Of a DNA stretch of 64,000 nucleotides, positions 27,900 through 36,511 are shown piece by piece (position 1 is the first letter of the stretch; each line of letters starts with the position of its first letter). This DNA comes from Corynebacterium confusum. GTDB lineage: Bacteria > Actinomycetota > Actinomycetes > Mycobacteriales > Mycobacteriaceae. Below the pieces are notes generated by a model. It was given only the letters and a program-made list of their open reading frames with translations, was not told the DNA's origin and ran no database searches. The stretch covers positions 1,390,294 through 1,454,293 of the forward strand of contig NZ_CP047202.1 in the NCBI RefSeq assembly GCF_030408715.1. The letters run 5' to 3'. A program made the position numbers and the translations under genes.

Positions 27900-29918
27900 C
27901 TAGACCGCCACCTCCGGGTGCAGGTCCTTCATGGCGATGTGGCGCCCGCGCCACGCGCCCACCACGGCGATGGCCATGAAGATGACCCAGATGAGTGCTA
28001 GGACCCCGATGCCCTGCTGCAGGCGCGGATCGGCGGCGTCGTAATGGAAGATCATCTGCCGCAAGAGGTTCGTCGAGTACGTCATCGGGTCGTAGTTGTG
28101 GAACCACTGTAGGAAGGCCGGCTGGGTCTCCGGCGGGTACAGGCCGCCGGAGGAGACGATCTGCAGCGACATCAGGGAAATGCAGATCACCCGGCCCACG
28201 GTAGCGCCCAGCAGGGCGTTAATACCCAGCGCGATGGCTTGGAAGGTCACCGCAGTCAGGCACATAGCTAGCCACATGCCGAACTCGTGGCTGGCATTGA
28301 GGTCCAGCGCCAGCTTCTGCACCAAGAACATGACGGTAGCCTGGCCGATACCGACGATGGCCGCGGGCAGGTAGGAGGCCAGTACGACGCGCAGCGGGGA
28401 CATGCCGGACTCGATGGCGCGGCGCTGCAGCGGGCGTAGCACCATGAAAGTAACCGTGGCACCCATAAACAGGCCGAGCGAGATGAAGATCGGGGCCAGC
28501 CCCTCGCCGAAGATGGCGAGGCCATCTCCCTGCCGGTTCTGCTCCACCGGGCTCGACATCGCACCGGCGTAATCGGCGCGCTGGTCGTCGCCGTAGTGCG
28601 GCACCTTGCCGCCGGCCTCAGTAAGCTTCAGCGCCAGCGTGCCCGAGCCCTCGTCGAGCCGGACCAGCCCGTCGCTGAGCTGCTTCGCGCCCACCGAGAG
28701 CTGCTGCGAGCCATCCACCAGCTTGCTGGTGCCCTGGCTCAGCGTCTGGGTGCCGACCACCAACTGACTCGAGCCATCGTTGAGCTTGTGCAGGCCCGTC
28801 GCCAGCTGCTGGGAGCCGTCGGTGGCCCGCTGCATGCCCTGTGAGTACTCGCTGGCCGGGTCGGTGAGCTGGCGGGCGATTTCCTGCGCGCCGCCGCTGA
28901 GCTTTTCCACATCCCCCAGCACCGGCGAATCCGGGCCGAGGGCCTGCGTGCGCACCTGTTCGATTACCCCTTCCAACTGGTTGGCCAGATCCTGGGCCGG
29001 CGGCAGCCCGGTGGCCCGCAGCTGGCTGGAGACGTTGACCAAGCCCGCCAGGAGCTGTGCCTGGGCGTCGGCGGCTTGGCCGACCATGCCGGTGATCTGA
29101 TCCACGCCGCCAGAGACCTGGCTGGCGCCCTCGCCCAGGCGCTGCGTGGCGGAGTTGAGCTGCCCCAGCCCGCCGGCCAGCTGGTCGGCCGCATTGCTTG
29201 CCGTGCTCAGGCCCTCGTCGAGTTCTCGGGCGCCGGATTCGAGCTTCTTCGCGCCCTCATCCGCGCTCACAATGCCCTCGTGGAGTTCGCCCGCGCCAGA
29301 ATCCAGCTTCTTCGACGCGTCAGCCGCACTGCCGGCACCGTCGGAGAGCTCGTTCGCGCCGTCCGCGGCCTGGTTCACCCCGTCGCCGATAGTATTGAAG
29401 CCGACCAGGAGGTTGTCGGTCACGCGGGTGCCCAGCTCCTCGTTGATCGTGCCCAGGACGGTGGAGACCACCTGGTTACCCAGGGTCTGCGCGATCTGCC
29501 CGTTGTCGTTGTTAAAGGTGGCGTTCAGGCTCGCCCGCCGCGGGTTGTCCCCACGGACGGACAGCACCGACTCGGAGAAGTCTTCCGGCAGTTCCATGGC
29601 GAAGTAGTACTCGCCGCTGCGAACCCCGTCGCGGGCGGTGTCCGCGTCCACGACGTCCAGGTTGAGCTGGCCTGACTCGGACAACCGGTCGGTAATCTGC
29701 TGCCCGGCGTCTAGGTGCTCGCCGTCGGCGTCGGCGCCCTTATCGGAGTTAACAAAGGCTACCGGCAGCTCGTTGACCTTGCCGACCGGGTCCCAGTAGG
29801 ACCAGACGAAAAGGCCGCCGAAGAGCAGCGGCAGCAGGATAATGACCACGAAGGCGAGCGGCGGCAGCTTGCCGTGGCCGAAGCGACGGATTTCGATACC
29901 TAGATGTGTCAGGTTCAT
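27900..29918 (-). CDS. YhgE/Pip domain membrane protein (ABC-2-like exporter permease)
   Basis: A 672-residue membrane protein. One N-terminal transmembrane helix (about 20-42) is followed by a large extracellular region to about residue 440 and then five or six C-terminal helices (about 470-665). The extracellular part starts with the Pip-type LPVAFVNSDKGADADG and GEYYFAMELPEDFSESVLS. It continues with many heptad-like repeats of the type LDSGAGELHEGIVSADEGAKKLESGA, predicting a long helical stalk. This is the architecture of phage-infection-protein and EsaA/MmpL-neighbour proteins. It overlaps the preceding ATPase-like gene by four bases (ATGA), so the two likely form one exporter. Confidence 0.88.
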   Translation of the reverse strand: MNLTHLGIEIRRFGHGKLPPLAFVVIILLPLLFGGLFVWSYWDPVGKVNELPVAFVNSDKGADADGEHLDAGQQITDRLSESGQLNLDVVDADTARDGVRSGEYYFAMELPEDFSESVLSVRGDNPRRASLNATFNNDNGQIAQTLGNQVVSTVLGTINEELGTRVTDNLLVGFNTIGDGVNQAADGANELSDGAGSAADASKKLDSGAGELHEGIVSADEGAKKLESGARELDEGLSTASNAADQLAGGLGQLNSATQRLGEGASQVSGGVDQITGMVGQAADAQAQLLAGLVNVSSQLRATGLPPAQDLANQLEGVIEQVRTQALGPDSPVLGDVEKLSGGAQEIARQLTDPASEYSQGMQRATDGSQQLATGLHKLNDGSSQLVVGTQTLSQGTSKLVDGSQQLSVGAKQLSDGLVRLDEGSGTLALKLTEAGGKVPHYGDDQRADYAGAMSSPVEQNRQGDGLAIFGEGLAPIFISLGLFMGATVTFMVLRPLQRRAIESGMSPLRVVLASYLPAAIVGIGQATVMFLVQKLALDLNASHEFGMWLAMCLTAVTFQAIALGINALLGATVGRVICISLMSLQIVSSGGLYPPETQPAFLQWFHNYDPMTYSTNLLRQMIFHYDAADPRLQQGIGVLALIWVIFMAIAVVGAWRGRHIAMKDLHPEVAV

Positions 29919-30661
29919 TCCTGCTCTCCTTCCACGGCGCTCGGCCCCGCCAAGTCCATCTCCGAATCATGAATGCGGACTTCGTGGTCGGCGAGGCCGG
30001 AGGTGTCCGCGTTGGCGCTAATGCAGACCACGGGCAGGCGGTCTGCCAGGCGGCGCACGGTGGAAAGAAATTCCTCGCGCAGCCGCCACGAGCGCAGCTG
30101 GTCCACGTCGTCGATGACCAGCGCCACCGCCTCGGGCCGGGCGATAAGCGCTAACGCCACGCGCAGCTTCAAGCGGGTGAGAACGTCGACGTCGCCCACC
30201 TTGGTCTTCCGGCAGGTCTCCTCGTCGAGGTCAATCTCAAGCGCGTTAAAGGCGTCCTGGACGCGCTCGTTGGACATAATCTTGCGGGGCGTGAGCCGGT
30301 ACCACGGGCTGGTCCAGGCTAGCTGCTCGCGCACAACGGCCCGCACCGGCACGAGGCGCTCCAGGCCGTCGATCTCCGGGGTTCCGGCATAGGCGATGTC
30401 GGAAAACAGCGCACGGGCGGGAAGTTCTTCCCCGGCGGCGTGCGCGCTGCCTTCCTCGTGCTGCCCGGCGAGCGACGGGGTCCAACGCACCTCGCCGTCT
30501 TTCTTCTTCATGCGACCGGCAAGGGTCAGGCCTAGCACGGTGGCGGAGGCTTCCCGGCTGACGTGCAGCAGGTTGAGGCCTTCGACAAGGTGGAAGTCCG
30601 GTACCGCAAAGCCGGTGCTCAGCACCAGGTTATGGGTGCTGCACAGGTAAGCTTGTGTCAT
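29915..30661 (-). CDS. ABC-like ATPase with degenerate nucleotide-binding motifs
   Basis: A 248-residue protein that follows the layout of an ABC nucleotide-binding domain but has lost key motifs. Where Walker A should be (after FHLVEGLNLLHV, residues 23-34) the text is SREASATVLGLTLAGR, without GxxGxGK. The signature region reads VGDVDVLTRLKLRVALALIARP instead of LSGGQ. The Walker B strand is VALVIDDVDQL (about 179-189), with two Asp but no adjacent Glu. It ends in the four-base overlap with the YhgE/Pip gene. It probably partners the membrane protein as a structural or regulatory subunit, though weak nucleotide binding cannot be excluded. Confidence 0.7.
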   Translation of the reverse strand: MTQAYLCSTHNLVLSTGFAVPDFHLVEGLNLLHVSREASATVLGLTLAGRMKKKDGEVRWTPSLAGQHEEGSAHAAGEELPARALFSDIAYAGTPEIDGLERLVPVRAVVREQLAWTSPWYRLTPRKIMSNERVQDAFNALEIDLDEETCRKTKVGDVDVLTRLKLRVALALIARPEAVALVIDDVDQLRSWRLREEFLSTVRRLADRLPVVCISANADTSGLADHEVRIHDSEMDLAGPSAVEGEQE

Positions 30662-30720
30662 GGTGGCGGTTACTCCAACTTAAAAAAGCACCCTTCGAAA
30701 ATGATTAAAACCTAAAGCGG

Positions 30721-30760
30721 AGGGTGTACTATCAGTTAACGTAAATATACTTAATCCTCG
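30721..30760. promoter_or_regulatory. AT-rich divergent promoter region of the TetR / ATPase-like genes
   Basis: This AT-rich patch lies between divergent genes. TATACT at 30746-30751 is a good -10 for the TetR gene, and GATAGT on the minus strand (30728-30733) could serve the ATPase-like gene. The patch between them contains GTTAAC and is a natural place for a TetR operator, but no clean long palindrome is visible. Confidence 0.4.
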
Positions 30761-30798
30761 CCGCCGCTAATGTCAACTGATCCGCGAAAGGAAGCTTC

Positions 30799-31377
30799 AT
30801 GCGCGCCGATGCCGCCCGCCGCCGCCAAGCCATAATCACCGCAGCTCTCGAGCTGTTTCGCGCGCGCGGAAACAACGTCAGCCTGGAAAAGATCGCCGCG
30901 CACGCCGGCGTCGGCATCGCCACGCTCTACCGCAACTTCCCCGATCGGCAAGCGCTCATCGACGAATGTGTGAGCGCTTATGCCCAGCGCTTCATCGATA
31001 CCCAGAACGCGCTGCTGCAACGCTTAGACTCGGATCCGGAGTCCGGGGGCGAGACCGTGTGCGAATACGCCCGCCAGCTGCTCTCCTTAGGGCTCGGCGT
31101 CCTCATCCCCAATTTCCTGCCGGCCAACTTGGATTCCCTACCCCCGGAGCAGAAGGCCTTGCGAAACGAGCTGATGGATAACGGTGCCCGTTTCATAGAA
31201 AAGGCGCGCGCCCTGGGACACGTTGGTCCCGGGGTCACGCACCTCGAGTTCATCGCGGGCCTGCTGGCACTCCAGCGGCCACGCGACATCGACCTAGGCG
31301 AGGCCGAGTCCGACCTCGACAGTGCGATGGTCCGGATCTACCTCGCCGGTATCCGGGTCGGGATTAGACCCGACTAG
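30799..31377 (+). CDS. TetR/AcrR family transcriptional regulator
   Basis: A 192-residue repressor-type protein. The N-terminal helix-turn-helix is at residues about 8-48 ([44 protein letters not shown]). The C-terminal ligand domain is unrelated to well-known classes. It starts at ATG 30799, with GAAAGGAAG upstream. Its divergence from the ATPase-like/YhgE pair makes that pair the likely target. Its 3' end overlaps the 3' end of convergent hisS by 14 bases. Confidence 0.9.
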   Translation: MRADAARRRQAIITAALELFRARGNNVSLEKIAAHAGVGIATLYRNFPDRQALIDECVSAYAQRFIDTQNALLQRLDSDPESGGETVCEYARQLLSLGLGVLIPNFLPANLDSLPPEQKALRNELMDNGARFIEKARALGHVGPGVTHLEFIAGLLALQRPRDIDLGEAESDLDSAMVRIYLAGIRVGIRPD

Positions 31378-32650
31378 CGATGGTCTCGACGACCTGGTCC
31401 AGCGAGACCTCCTGCTGTTCGTGGGCGGCTAGGTCCTTGACCGCCACGGTGCCGGCGGCGAGCTCGTTCTCGCCCAGCACCAGCGCCAGGCGGGCGCCGG
31501 CGCGGTCCGCGCCCTTCATAGCACCCTTCAGGCCGCGGTCGCCGTAGGCCATGTCGGCGGAAATCCCGCGGGAGCGCAGGTCGTTAACCAGCCGCGCCAT
31601 CTTCTGCTTGGCCTCGGCGCCCAGCGCGACGCCGTAGACGTCGACGCGGCGCTCGGTGCCGTCGAGGGTAATACCTTCGGCCTCTAGTGCCAGCACCGCG
31701 CGGTCCACGCCCAGGCCGTAGCCGATACCGGAGAGGTCCTGGCCGCCCAGTTGGGCCATCAGCCCGTCGTAGCGGCCGCCGCCACCGATGCCGGACTGGG
31801 CTCCCAGGCCGTCGTGGACGAACTCGAAGGTGGTCTTGGTGTAGTAGTCGAGGCCGCGCACCATCCGCGGGTTGATGGTGTAGGGGACCTCCATGTCCTC
31901 GAGCAGGCCCGTGACGGTCTCGAAGTGCTCGCGGCACTCGTTGCTCAGGTAGTCCAGCATGAGCGGCGCATCCGCGGTGGCTTCCTGGATTTCCGGGCGC
32001 TTATCGTCCAGCACGCGCAGCGGGTTGATCTGCGCGCGGTGGCGGGTCTCTTCGTCCAGATCCAGCTTGAACAGGAATTCCTGGAGCTTGTCGCGGTACT
32101 GCGGGCGGCAGGTGTGATCGCCCAGGCTGGTCAGTTCCAGGCGGAAGCCGCTCAGGCCCAGCGCGCGGTAGGAGCGGTCTGCCAGGGCGATGACCTCGGC
32201 GTCCAAGGCCGGGTCGTCCACGCCGATGGCTTCGACGCCGACCTGCTGCAGCTGGCGGTAGCGGCCGGCCTGCGGGCGCTCGTAGCGGAAGAAGGGGCCG
32301 TAGTAGTTCAGCTTGACCGGCAGCTGGCCGCGGCCCAGGTTGTGCTGGATCACCGAACGCATCACGCCAGCAGTACCCTCCGGGCGCAGCGTCACCGAGC
32401 GGTCGCCGCGATCGGCAAACGTGTACATCTCCTTGGAGACCACGTCGGTCGACTCGCCCACGCCGCGGGCGAACAGGGAGGTGTCTTCGAAGACGGGCAG
32501 CTCAATGTGCTGGAAACCGGCCAGATGGGCCTGCTCGACCATGGTCTGGCGGACCTTGTAAAAGGTGGCGGACTCCGGCGGCAGGTAGTCCGGCACCCCC
32601 TTCGGGGCGGTCAGGGGCTTAAACTGCTTCTTCTTGTCACTCACGTTCAT
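31364..32650 (-). CDS. hisS: Histidine--tRNA ligase
   Basis: Class II synthetase for tRNA-His. The 428-residue protein has the motif 1 region [12 protein letters not shown], motif 2 [16 protein letters not shown] and [20 protein letters not shown], and the histidine-specific [14 protein letters not shown]. The C-terminal anticodon-binding domain begins near residue 330. ATG 32650 directly abuts the stop codon of the upstream hydrolase gene, so translation is probably coupled; GTG 32644 is an alternative start. Confidence 0.97.
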   Translation of the reverse strand: MNVSDKKKQFKPLTAPKGVPDYLPPESATFYKVRQTMVEQAHLAGFQHIELPVFEDTSLFARGVGESTDVVSKEMYTFADRGDRSVTLRPEGTAGVMRSVIQHNLGRGQLPVKLNYYGPFFRYERPQAGRYRQLQQVGVEAIGVDDPALDAEVIALADRSYRALGLSGFRLELTSLGDHTCRPQYRDKLQEFLFKLDLDEETRHRAQINPLRVLDDKRPEIQEATADAPLMLDYLSNECREHFETVTGLLEDMEVPYTINPRMVRGLDYYTKTTFEFVHDGLGAQSGIGGGGRYDGLMAQLGGQDLSGIGYGLGVDRAVLALEAEGITLDGTERRVDVYGVALGAEAKQKMARLVNDLRSRGISADMAYGDRGLKGAMKGADRAGARLALVLGENELAAGTVAVKDLAAHEQQEVSLDQVVETIASRV

Positions 32651-33298
32651 CTACATTACCCGTCCGACCTTGAGCAAAAAGGGATTGGCCCCCCGCTCCT
32701 GCCGCATGGTGGAGGTCATCCCGTGGCCGGGAAGGACCGCCAGGTTATCGGCCAGGTTCCACACGGGCCCGCGCAGAGAGGCGTCCATGGCCGCCGGATC
32801 CGAATGCGGCAGGTCCATGCGCCCGATGGAGCCGCGGAAGAGCACGTCACCGGTAAAAGCCACTTCCTCGTTGACCAGCAGGACGCTGCCCGGCGAGTGC
32901 CCCGGCGCGTGGTGGATGGCAAACTTCAGGCCAATCAACTCGAGGTCCTCCCCGTCACGCAGGTGGCGCACCTCAGTAATCGGGACCATGTGGGCGGCGT
33001 CGAAAAGCACCTTGGATTCCTCGGATACGCCCGAGCCGTCTGCCAGCATGAACTCGTCTTCTGCGTGGATATAGACCGGGCAGTTGTGCTTTTGGGCCAG
33101 GTCCCCGGCGTTGCGTGTGTGGTCGATATGCCCGTGGGTGAGCACCACCGCCTCCAGGGTGACCTGGTGTTCGTTCAGCAATCCTTCCACGCGATCCAGT
33201 GCGTGCATACCGGGGTCGATGACAAATGCCTTGTCCTCGTGCGTGACCAGGTAGCAATTCGTCTTGTAGGGACCCGCGGTGAAACCGTAATACTGCAT
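32651..33298 (-). CDS. Metallo-beta-lactamase-fold hydrolase (glyoxalase II-like)
   Basis: A 215-residue cytoplasmic metallohydrolase. The metal motif THGHIDHTRNAG is at about residues 57-68. The following ligands are in HHAPGHSPGSVLLV, FTGDVLFRGSIGRMDL and LPGHGMTSTMRQE. This is the compact YcbL/GloB-like subfamily, which lacks the C-terminal glyoxalase II domain. ATG 33298 (MQYYGFTAGP) follows GGAGG; the longer frame has no support. It is directly upstream of hisS, a pairing seen in other actinobacteria. The substrate is not known. Confidence 0.9.
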   Translation of the reverse strand: MQYYGFTAGPYKTNCYLVTHEDKAFVIDPGMHALDRVEGLLNEHQVTLEAVVLTHGHIDHTRNAGDLAQKHNCPVYIHAEDEFMLADGSGVSEESKVLFDAAHMVPITEVRHLRDGEDLELIGLKFAIHHAPGHSPGSVLLVNEEVAFTGDVLFRGSIGRMDLPHSDPAAMDASLRGPVWNLADNLAVLPGHGMTSTMRQERGANPFLLKVGRVM

Positions 33299-33407
33299 GT
33301 CCTCCAGAATAGTGACTCGGCCCCGCAGCGACCACGACCGCTCGCCTCCTCCGCCACCACCAGCCACCGCGCCCCCATTCAACAGCAACCTGACGAACCG
33401 CAATAGG

Positions 33408-33441
33408 AAAAGCCGCCGCCCCGCAAGTGCAGGACGACGGC
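33408..33441 (-). terminator. Rho-independent terminator after tpx
   Basis: On the minus strand GCCGTCGTCCTGC pairs with GCGGGGCGGCGGC (with G-U pairs) around an ACTT loop, then TTTTCC. It separates tpx from the downstream hydrolase-hisS unit. Confidence 0.75.
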
Positions 33442-33462
33442 GTTGAAGCGCGCGAGCGCGGA

Positions 33463-33960
33463 CTACTTCAGAGCAGCCAGGGCGGCGTCGTAGTCGGGCT
33501 CGGTGGTGATTTCATCCACCAGCTCGGTGTAGACGACCTTGTGGTCGGCGTCGGTGACGACCACGGAGCGCGACAGCAGGCCCTTGAGCGGGGAGCCTTC
33601 CAGGGTCACGCCGAACTTCTCGCCGAAGTCGGTGCGGAAGTCGGAGCCACTGACGACGTTCTCGATGCCCTCGGTGGAGCAGAAACGGGCCTGCGCGAAG
33701 GGCAGGTCGCGGGAGACAGACAGCACCACGGTGTTGTCCAGGCCGGCGGCCTTCTCGTTGAAGTTACGCAGCTGGGCCGCACACACGTCGGTATCCAGCG
33801 ACGGGAAGATGGAGATAACCAGGCGCTTGCCGGCGAAGTCCTGCGCGGTAATTTCCTTCAAGTCGGTACCGACCAAGGTGAAGTCCGGAATCTGCTCGCC
33901 TACTGTGGGCAGCTCACCGGTGGTCGTCGTTGCATTTCCATCAAAGTTAACGTTTGCCAT
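33463..33960 (-). CDS. tpx: Thiol peroxidase
   Basis: Atypical 2-Cys peroxiredoxin that reduces peroxides with thioredoxin. The 165-residue length is exactly that of the Tpx family. The peroxidatic Cys lies in [17 protein letters not shown] at about residue 59 and the resolving Cys in ARFCSTEG at about 93. FxTxxDxK-like features such as [14 protein letters not shown] are present. ATG 33960 ([10 protein letters not shown]) is chosen because it gives the family N-terminus. It is divergent from the cyclophilin gene and has its own terminator. Confidence 0.96.
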   Translation of the reverse strand: MANVNFDGNATTTTGELPTVGEQIPDFTLVGTDLKEITAQDFAGKRLVISIFPSLDTDVCAAQLRNFNEKAAGLDNTVVLSVSRDLPFAQARFCSTEGIENVVSGSDFRTDFGEKFGVTLEGSPLKGLLSRSVVVTDADHKVVYTELVDEITTEPDYDAALAALK

Positions 33961-34150
33961 GGCCCCGAGGATACCCACACTGTTTAATGCCTGCCACGGT
34001 CCTGCTAAAGCCACACAGTCACCGGCCTAATCCCCCACCTAAGGCGGGCGACGCGATAGGATTGTGTGCCAGTTGGTTCGGGCCGCGCCGAAAGCGTCCC
34101 GGACCGAAAGACGTGTTCATTCTGCCTACTGTGTAACGAGGAAAACTACA

Positions 34151-35014
34151 GTGCCTGATAACAAAAAGCGCAGCGAGGAGGCCTTGGCCAACCTCAACCG
34201 TGAGCTCAAGTCCCGCGAGCGCAAGACCAAGACCCGCCCCATCGGCGTGGCCTTGATCGCCCTGCTCGCCATCGTCGCCCTCGTCGGCGGCGTCTGGTTC
34301 ATGGCCTCCCGCGATAGCTCCGACGAGGAAATCACCGCGGAAGACCAGAACACTACTGAGACCACCGAGTCCGAAGAGCAGCCGGAGGCCGTCGCGCTGA
34401 CCGGCAAGCGCGCCCAGGCACTCCCGGAGACCGTCACCTGCGAATACCCGGCCACGGAAGGCCAGGATTCCAACGGCGCTACCGTCCCGAACGGCGACGA
34501 CATATCCACCAAGGGCACCGTGAAGGTTAACTTCGCTACCAACCAGGGCGACATGGAAATGGAGCTCGACCGCTCCGTGGCCCCCTGTACCGTCAACGCC
34601 ATCACCCACCTGGCCGATGAGGGCTACTACGACGGCAGCGTCTGCCACCGCATGACCTCCGGCGGCCTGAACGTCCTACAGTGCGGCGACCCGACCGGTA
34701 CCGGCTCCGGCGGCCCAGGCTTCAGCTTCGCCAACGAGTACCCGACCGAGGAAGATGCCGAGGCCGGCCAGCCGGTGACCTACCCGAAGGGCTCCATCGC
34801 CATGGCTAACTCCGGCAAGGACACCAACGGCTCGCAGTTCTTCGTCAACTACGCCGACTCGCAGCTGGCACCGGACTACACCTACTTCGGCAAGCTGACC
34901 GAGAAGGGTCAGGAAGCCCTCGACAAGATCGCCGAAAAGGGCGTCGAAGGCGGCCAGCCGGACGGCAAGCCCGCCGAAGAGGTCAAGATTGACAAGGTCT
35001 CCGTGGAGTCCTAA
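34151..35014 (+). CDS. Membrane-anchored peptidyl-prolyl cis-trans isomerase (cyclophilin)
   Basis: A 287-residue protein with a charged cytoplasmic N-terminus and one transmembrane helix (residues about 31-52, VALIALLAIVALVGGVWFMA). An acidic linker and an extracellular cyclophilin domain (about 120-287) follow. The domain has the catalytic-type Arg in VCHRMTSGG, QCGDPTGTGSGGPGF, SIAMANSGKDTNGSQFFVNY and FGKLTEKGQEALDKIAE. Cysteines near 95, 145, 163 and 176 may form disulfides. GTG 34151 follows ACGAGGAAAAC. TAGGAT at 34057-34062 is a possible -10. It likely helps fold exported proteins. Confidence 0.92.
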   Translation: MPDNKKRSEEALANLNRELKSRERKTKTRPIGVALIALLAIVALVGGVWFMASRDSSDEEITAEDQNTTETTESEEQPEAVALTGKRAQALPETVTCEYPATEGQDSNGATVPNGDDISTKGTVKVNFATNQGDMEMELDRSVAPCTVNAITHLADEGYYDGSVCHRMTSGGLNVLQCGDPTGTGSGGPGFSFANEYPTEEDAEAGQPVTYPKGSIAMANSGKDTNGSQFFVNYADSQLAPDYTYFGKLTEKGQEALDKIAEKGVEGGQPDGKPAEEVKIDKVSVES

Positions 35015-35060
35015 CGAATACTCAGGAGGCTAAGCGCCAGACCGCCTTCCTGAACGCCAA

Positions 35061-35104
35061 GCCCCGGCACCTGCGCACCCCTGCGCGATGCCGGGGCTTT
35101 CCCT
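35061..35104 (+). terminator. Terminator after the cyclophilin gene
   Basis: GCCCCGGCA (35061-35069) pairs with TGCCGGGGC (35089-35097), with TTTCCCTT following. An inner TGCGCA/TGCGCG pairing is also possible. Confidence 0.7.
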
Positions 35105-35280
35105 TATCCGCACCACCCGCGCCAAGCAGCCCCCATACCCCCAACTTAGGTAACCCACACTCAGCACATTCTTAGTTGTTCTTTAGATATTGACAGTTAA
35201 CCCTTTGTTCACCTGCGATTCTAAATTCACTAAGAACTCTACGTCTACTGCCCGATTTTGGCAGTTTCCTTAAACAGGTC
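35105..35280. other. AT-rich upstream region with inverted repeats, no gene
   Basis: With the terminator before it and the promoter after it, this makes a gene-free stretch of about 340 bases ahead of the small secreted protein gene. The DNA is visibly richer in A/T than its surroundings. TTCTTAGT (35169-35176) is repeated inverted as ACTAAGAA (35229-35236), and related CTTTAG/CTAAA half-sites lie between. TTGACA occurs at 35190-35195 without a well-spaced -10. It looks like a regulatory region, possibly with several regulator sites. Confidence 0.4.
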
Positions 35281-35309
35281 TTGCAAACCCCTGCCCATAT
35301 CGCTACTAT
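35281..35309 (+). promoter_or_regulatory. Promoter of the small secreted protein gene (TTGCAA-17-TACTAT)
   Basis: TTGCAA (35281-35286) and TACTAT (35304-35309) are 17 bases apart. The -10 lies inside a perfect hairpin, CGCTAC-TATTT-GTAGCG (35301-35317). The start point would give a leader of about 38 bases before ATG 35354. Confidence 0.55.
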
Positions 35310-35353
35310 TTGTAGCGTCTGCAAGTACTCCACCGAATCTAAGGATTTCGATA

Positions 35354-35680
35354 ATGAAGCTTTTCTCCCGTAAGTCCCTGGTTGCTGGTGCAACCGCCAT
35401 CGCCGTTTCCTTCGCTGGCGTCAACGTTGCCACCGCTAACGAGGGCACGCAGGAACAGAGTGTCGGGGCCGGCGCCGAGGCTGGCAACCAGACCGGCGGC
35501 GACCAGGAAGACCAGACCGGCGGCGACGACGAGAACAAGAACAAGAACCCCGAGAAGACCTCCAAGGAAGTGGCTGAAGAGGTCAAGGCTTGGATCGGCG
35601 TGGCCACCGCCATCATCGGTGTGCTGGGCTCCCTCTTCGCTTTCTTCAGCAAGTACATCGACATTCCGGGCCTGAAGTAA
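35354..35680 (+). CDS. Small secreted protein of unknown function
   Basis: I do not recognise this 108-residue protein. It has a Sec signal peptide (MKLFSRKSLVAGATAIAVSF ..., likely cut after ATA at about residue 28). A hydrophilic acidic stretch with two copies of QTGGD-type repeats (NQTGGDQED, DQTGGDDEN) follows, then a Lys/Glu helix, and a C-terminal hydrophobic segment (WIGVATAIIGVLGSLFAFFSKYI) ends IDIPGLK. ATG 35354 follows CTAAGGA. It stands alone between a promoter and a strong terminator, which suggests high independent expression. It could be a surface or mycomembrane-associated protein. Confidence 0.75.
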   Translation: MKLFSRKSLVAGATAIAVSFAGVNVATANEGTQEQSVGAGAEAGNQTGGDQEDQTGGDDENKNKNPEKTSKEVAEEVKAWIGVATAIIGVLGSLFAFFSKYIDIPGLK

Positions 35681-35717
35681 TTCGGCTTGTACTAGCTGCT
35701 AGCTAGCACGCTTGATA

Positions 35718-35745
35718 CCCCGTGGTTTTATCCACGGGGTTTTTT
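35718..35745 (+). terminator. Strong terminator after the small secreted protein gene
   Basis: CCCCGTGG and CCACGGGG form a perfect eight-base stem with a TTTTAT loop, followed by TTTTTT. Confidence 0.9.
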
Positions 35746-35807
35746 ATGCCTTGGCTCCGGATCCAGTTGTGTGTCTGGCTTTCGGCTTCGCTGATCTGTT
35801 TTGGCGC

Positions 35808-36362
35808 TTAGTCTTGGCCGAGGCCCTTGACGTCGCGGAAAACGTCTGGGTCTATGGTCTTGCCTTCTTGGATGACGGCGATTTGGCCGGTGGGCTCCAG
35901 AATCATGGCTTGGACTTCCTGCTTGCTGCCGAGTCCGGCCTTGCGAATGGCCGAATAGATGTCCGTGTCGCTGACGTGGGCGAAGTCGGCGTTGGCTTCG
36001 ACCTTCTCCCCGTGGTGCATGATGAGGATGGGCTTGCGGTCGATGAACCGCGACCAGCCCACGGCGTTGCGCAGCACGCCGAAGGCGGCCTCTAGCCCCA
36101 TGAGCGTGGCTAGGCCTAGGACGCCGGCGGCCAGAGACGGGGGCACGCCCACGATGACGCGGCCGGCGACGGCGCCGAACATGATGATAATGACGGCATC
36201 GGAAGCAGTCATGGAGGTCAGCACGCGGGAACCGAAGACCTTCACCAAGAGCATGAACGCCAGGTAGATGCCGATGGATGCCAGGATGACGATCGGGATG
36301 CGGTGCCACTCCAGCCCCAGCTGGTAGTAGGCCTCGTCCAGAAGAATTTGCTGCCAACTCAC
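35808..36362 (-). CDS. DUF421 (YetF-like) membrane protein
   Basis: A 184-residue protein with three N-terminal transmembrane helices (about 22-42, 54-74, 78-96) and a cytoplasmic C-terminal domain. The family features are FGSRVLTSMTASDAVIIIMFGAVAGR, the RFIDRKPILIMHHGEKVEANAD strand pair and IYSAIRKAGLGSKQEVQAMILEPTGQIAVIQ. GTG 36362 (MSWQQILLDE) is the start. It stands between the 35,718 terminator and the ushA terminator, so it is probably monocistronic. Its biochemical role is unknown. Confidence 0.88.
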   Translation of the reverse strand: MSWQQILLDEAYYQLGLEWHRIPIVILASIGIYLAFMLLVKVFGSRVLTSMTASDAVIIIMFGAVAGRVIVGVPPSLAAGVLGLATLMGLEAAFGVLRNAVGWSRFIDRKPILIMHHGEKVEANADFAHVSDTDIYSAIRKAGLGSKQEVQAMILEPTGQIAVIQEGKTIDPDVFRDVKGLGQD

Positions 36363-36437
36363 GTGCCCTAGCTTAGTCGCTGATAGGTACGGATATGGAA
36401 ACGCTGGTGGTTATTGCTTGACTGCGGTAGTGCGAAC

Positions 36438-36466
36438 AAAGGCCCTAGGGCAATCCCCAGGGCCTT
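36438..36466 (-). terminator. Hairpin terminator after the 5'-nucleotidase gene
   Basis: AAGGCCCT-GGG pairs with CCC-AGGGCCTT around CAAT, with one internal A-C mismatch. On the minus strand it is followed by TTTGTTCG. Confidence 0.7.
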
Positions 36467-36511
36467 GGCGTTATTGGACGCGGCGGTGTTTAGGCCGCGC
36501 GGTGTGTGAGC

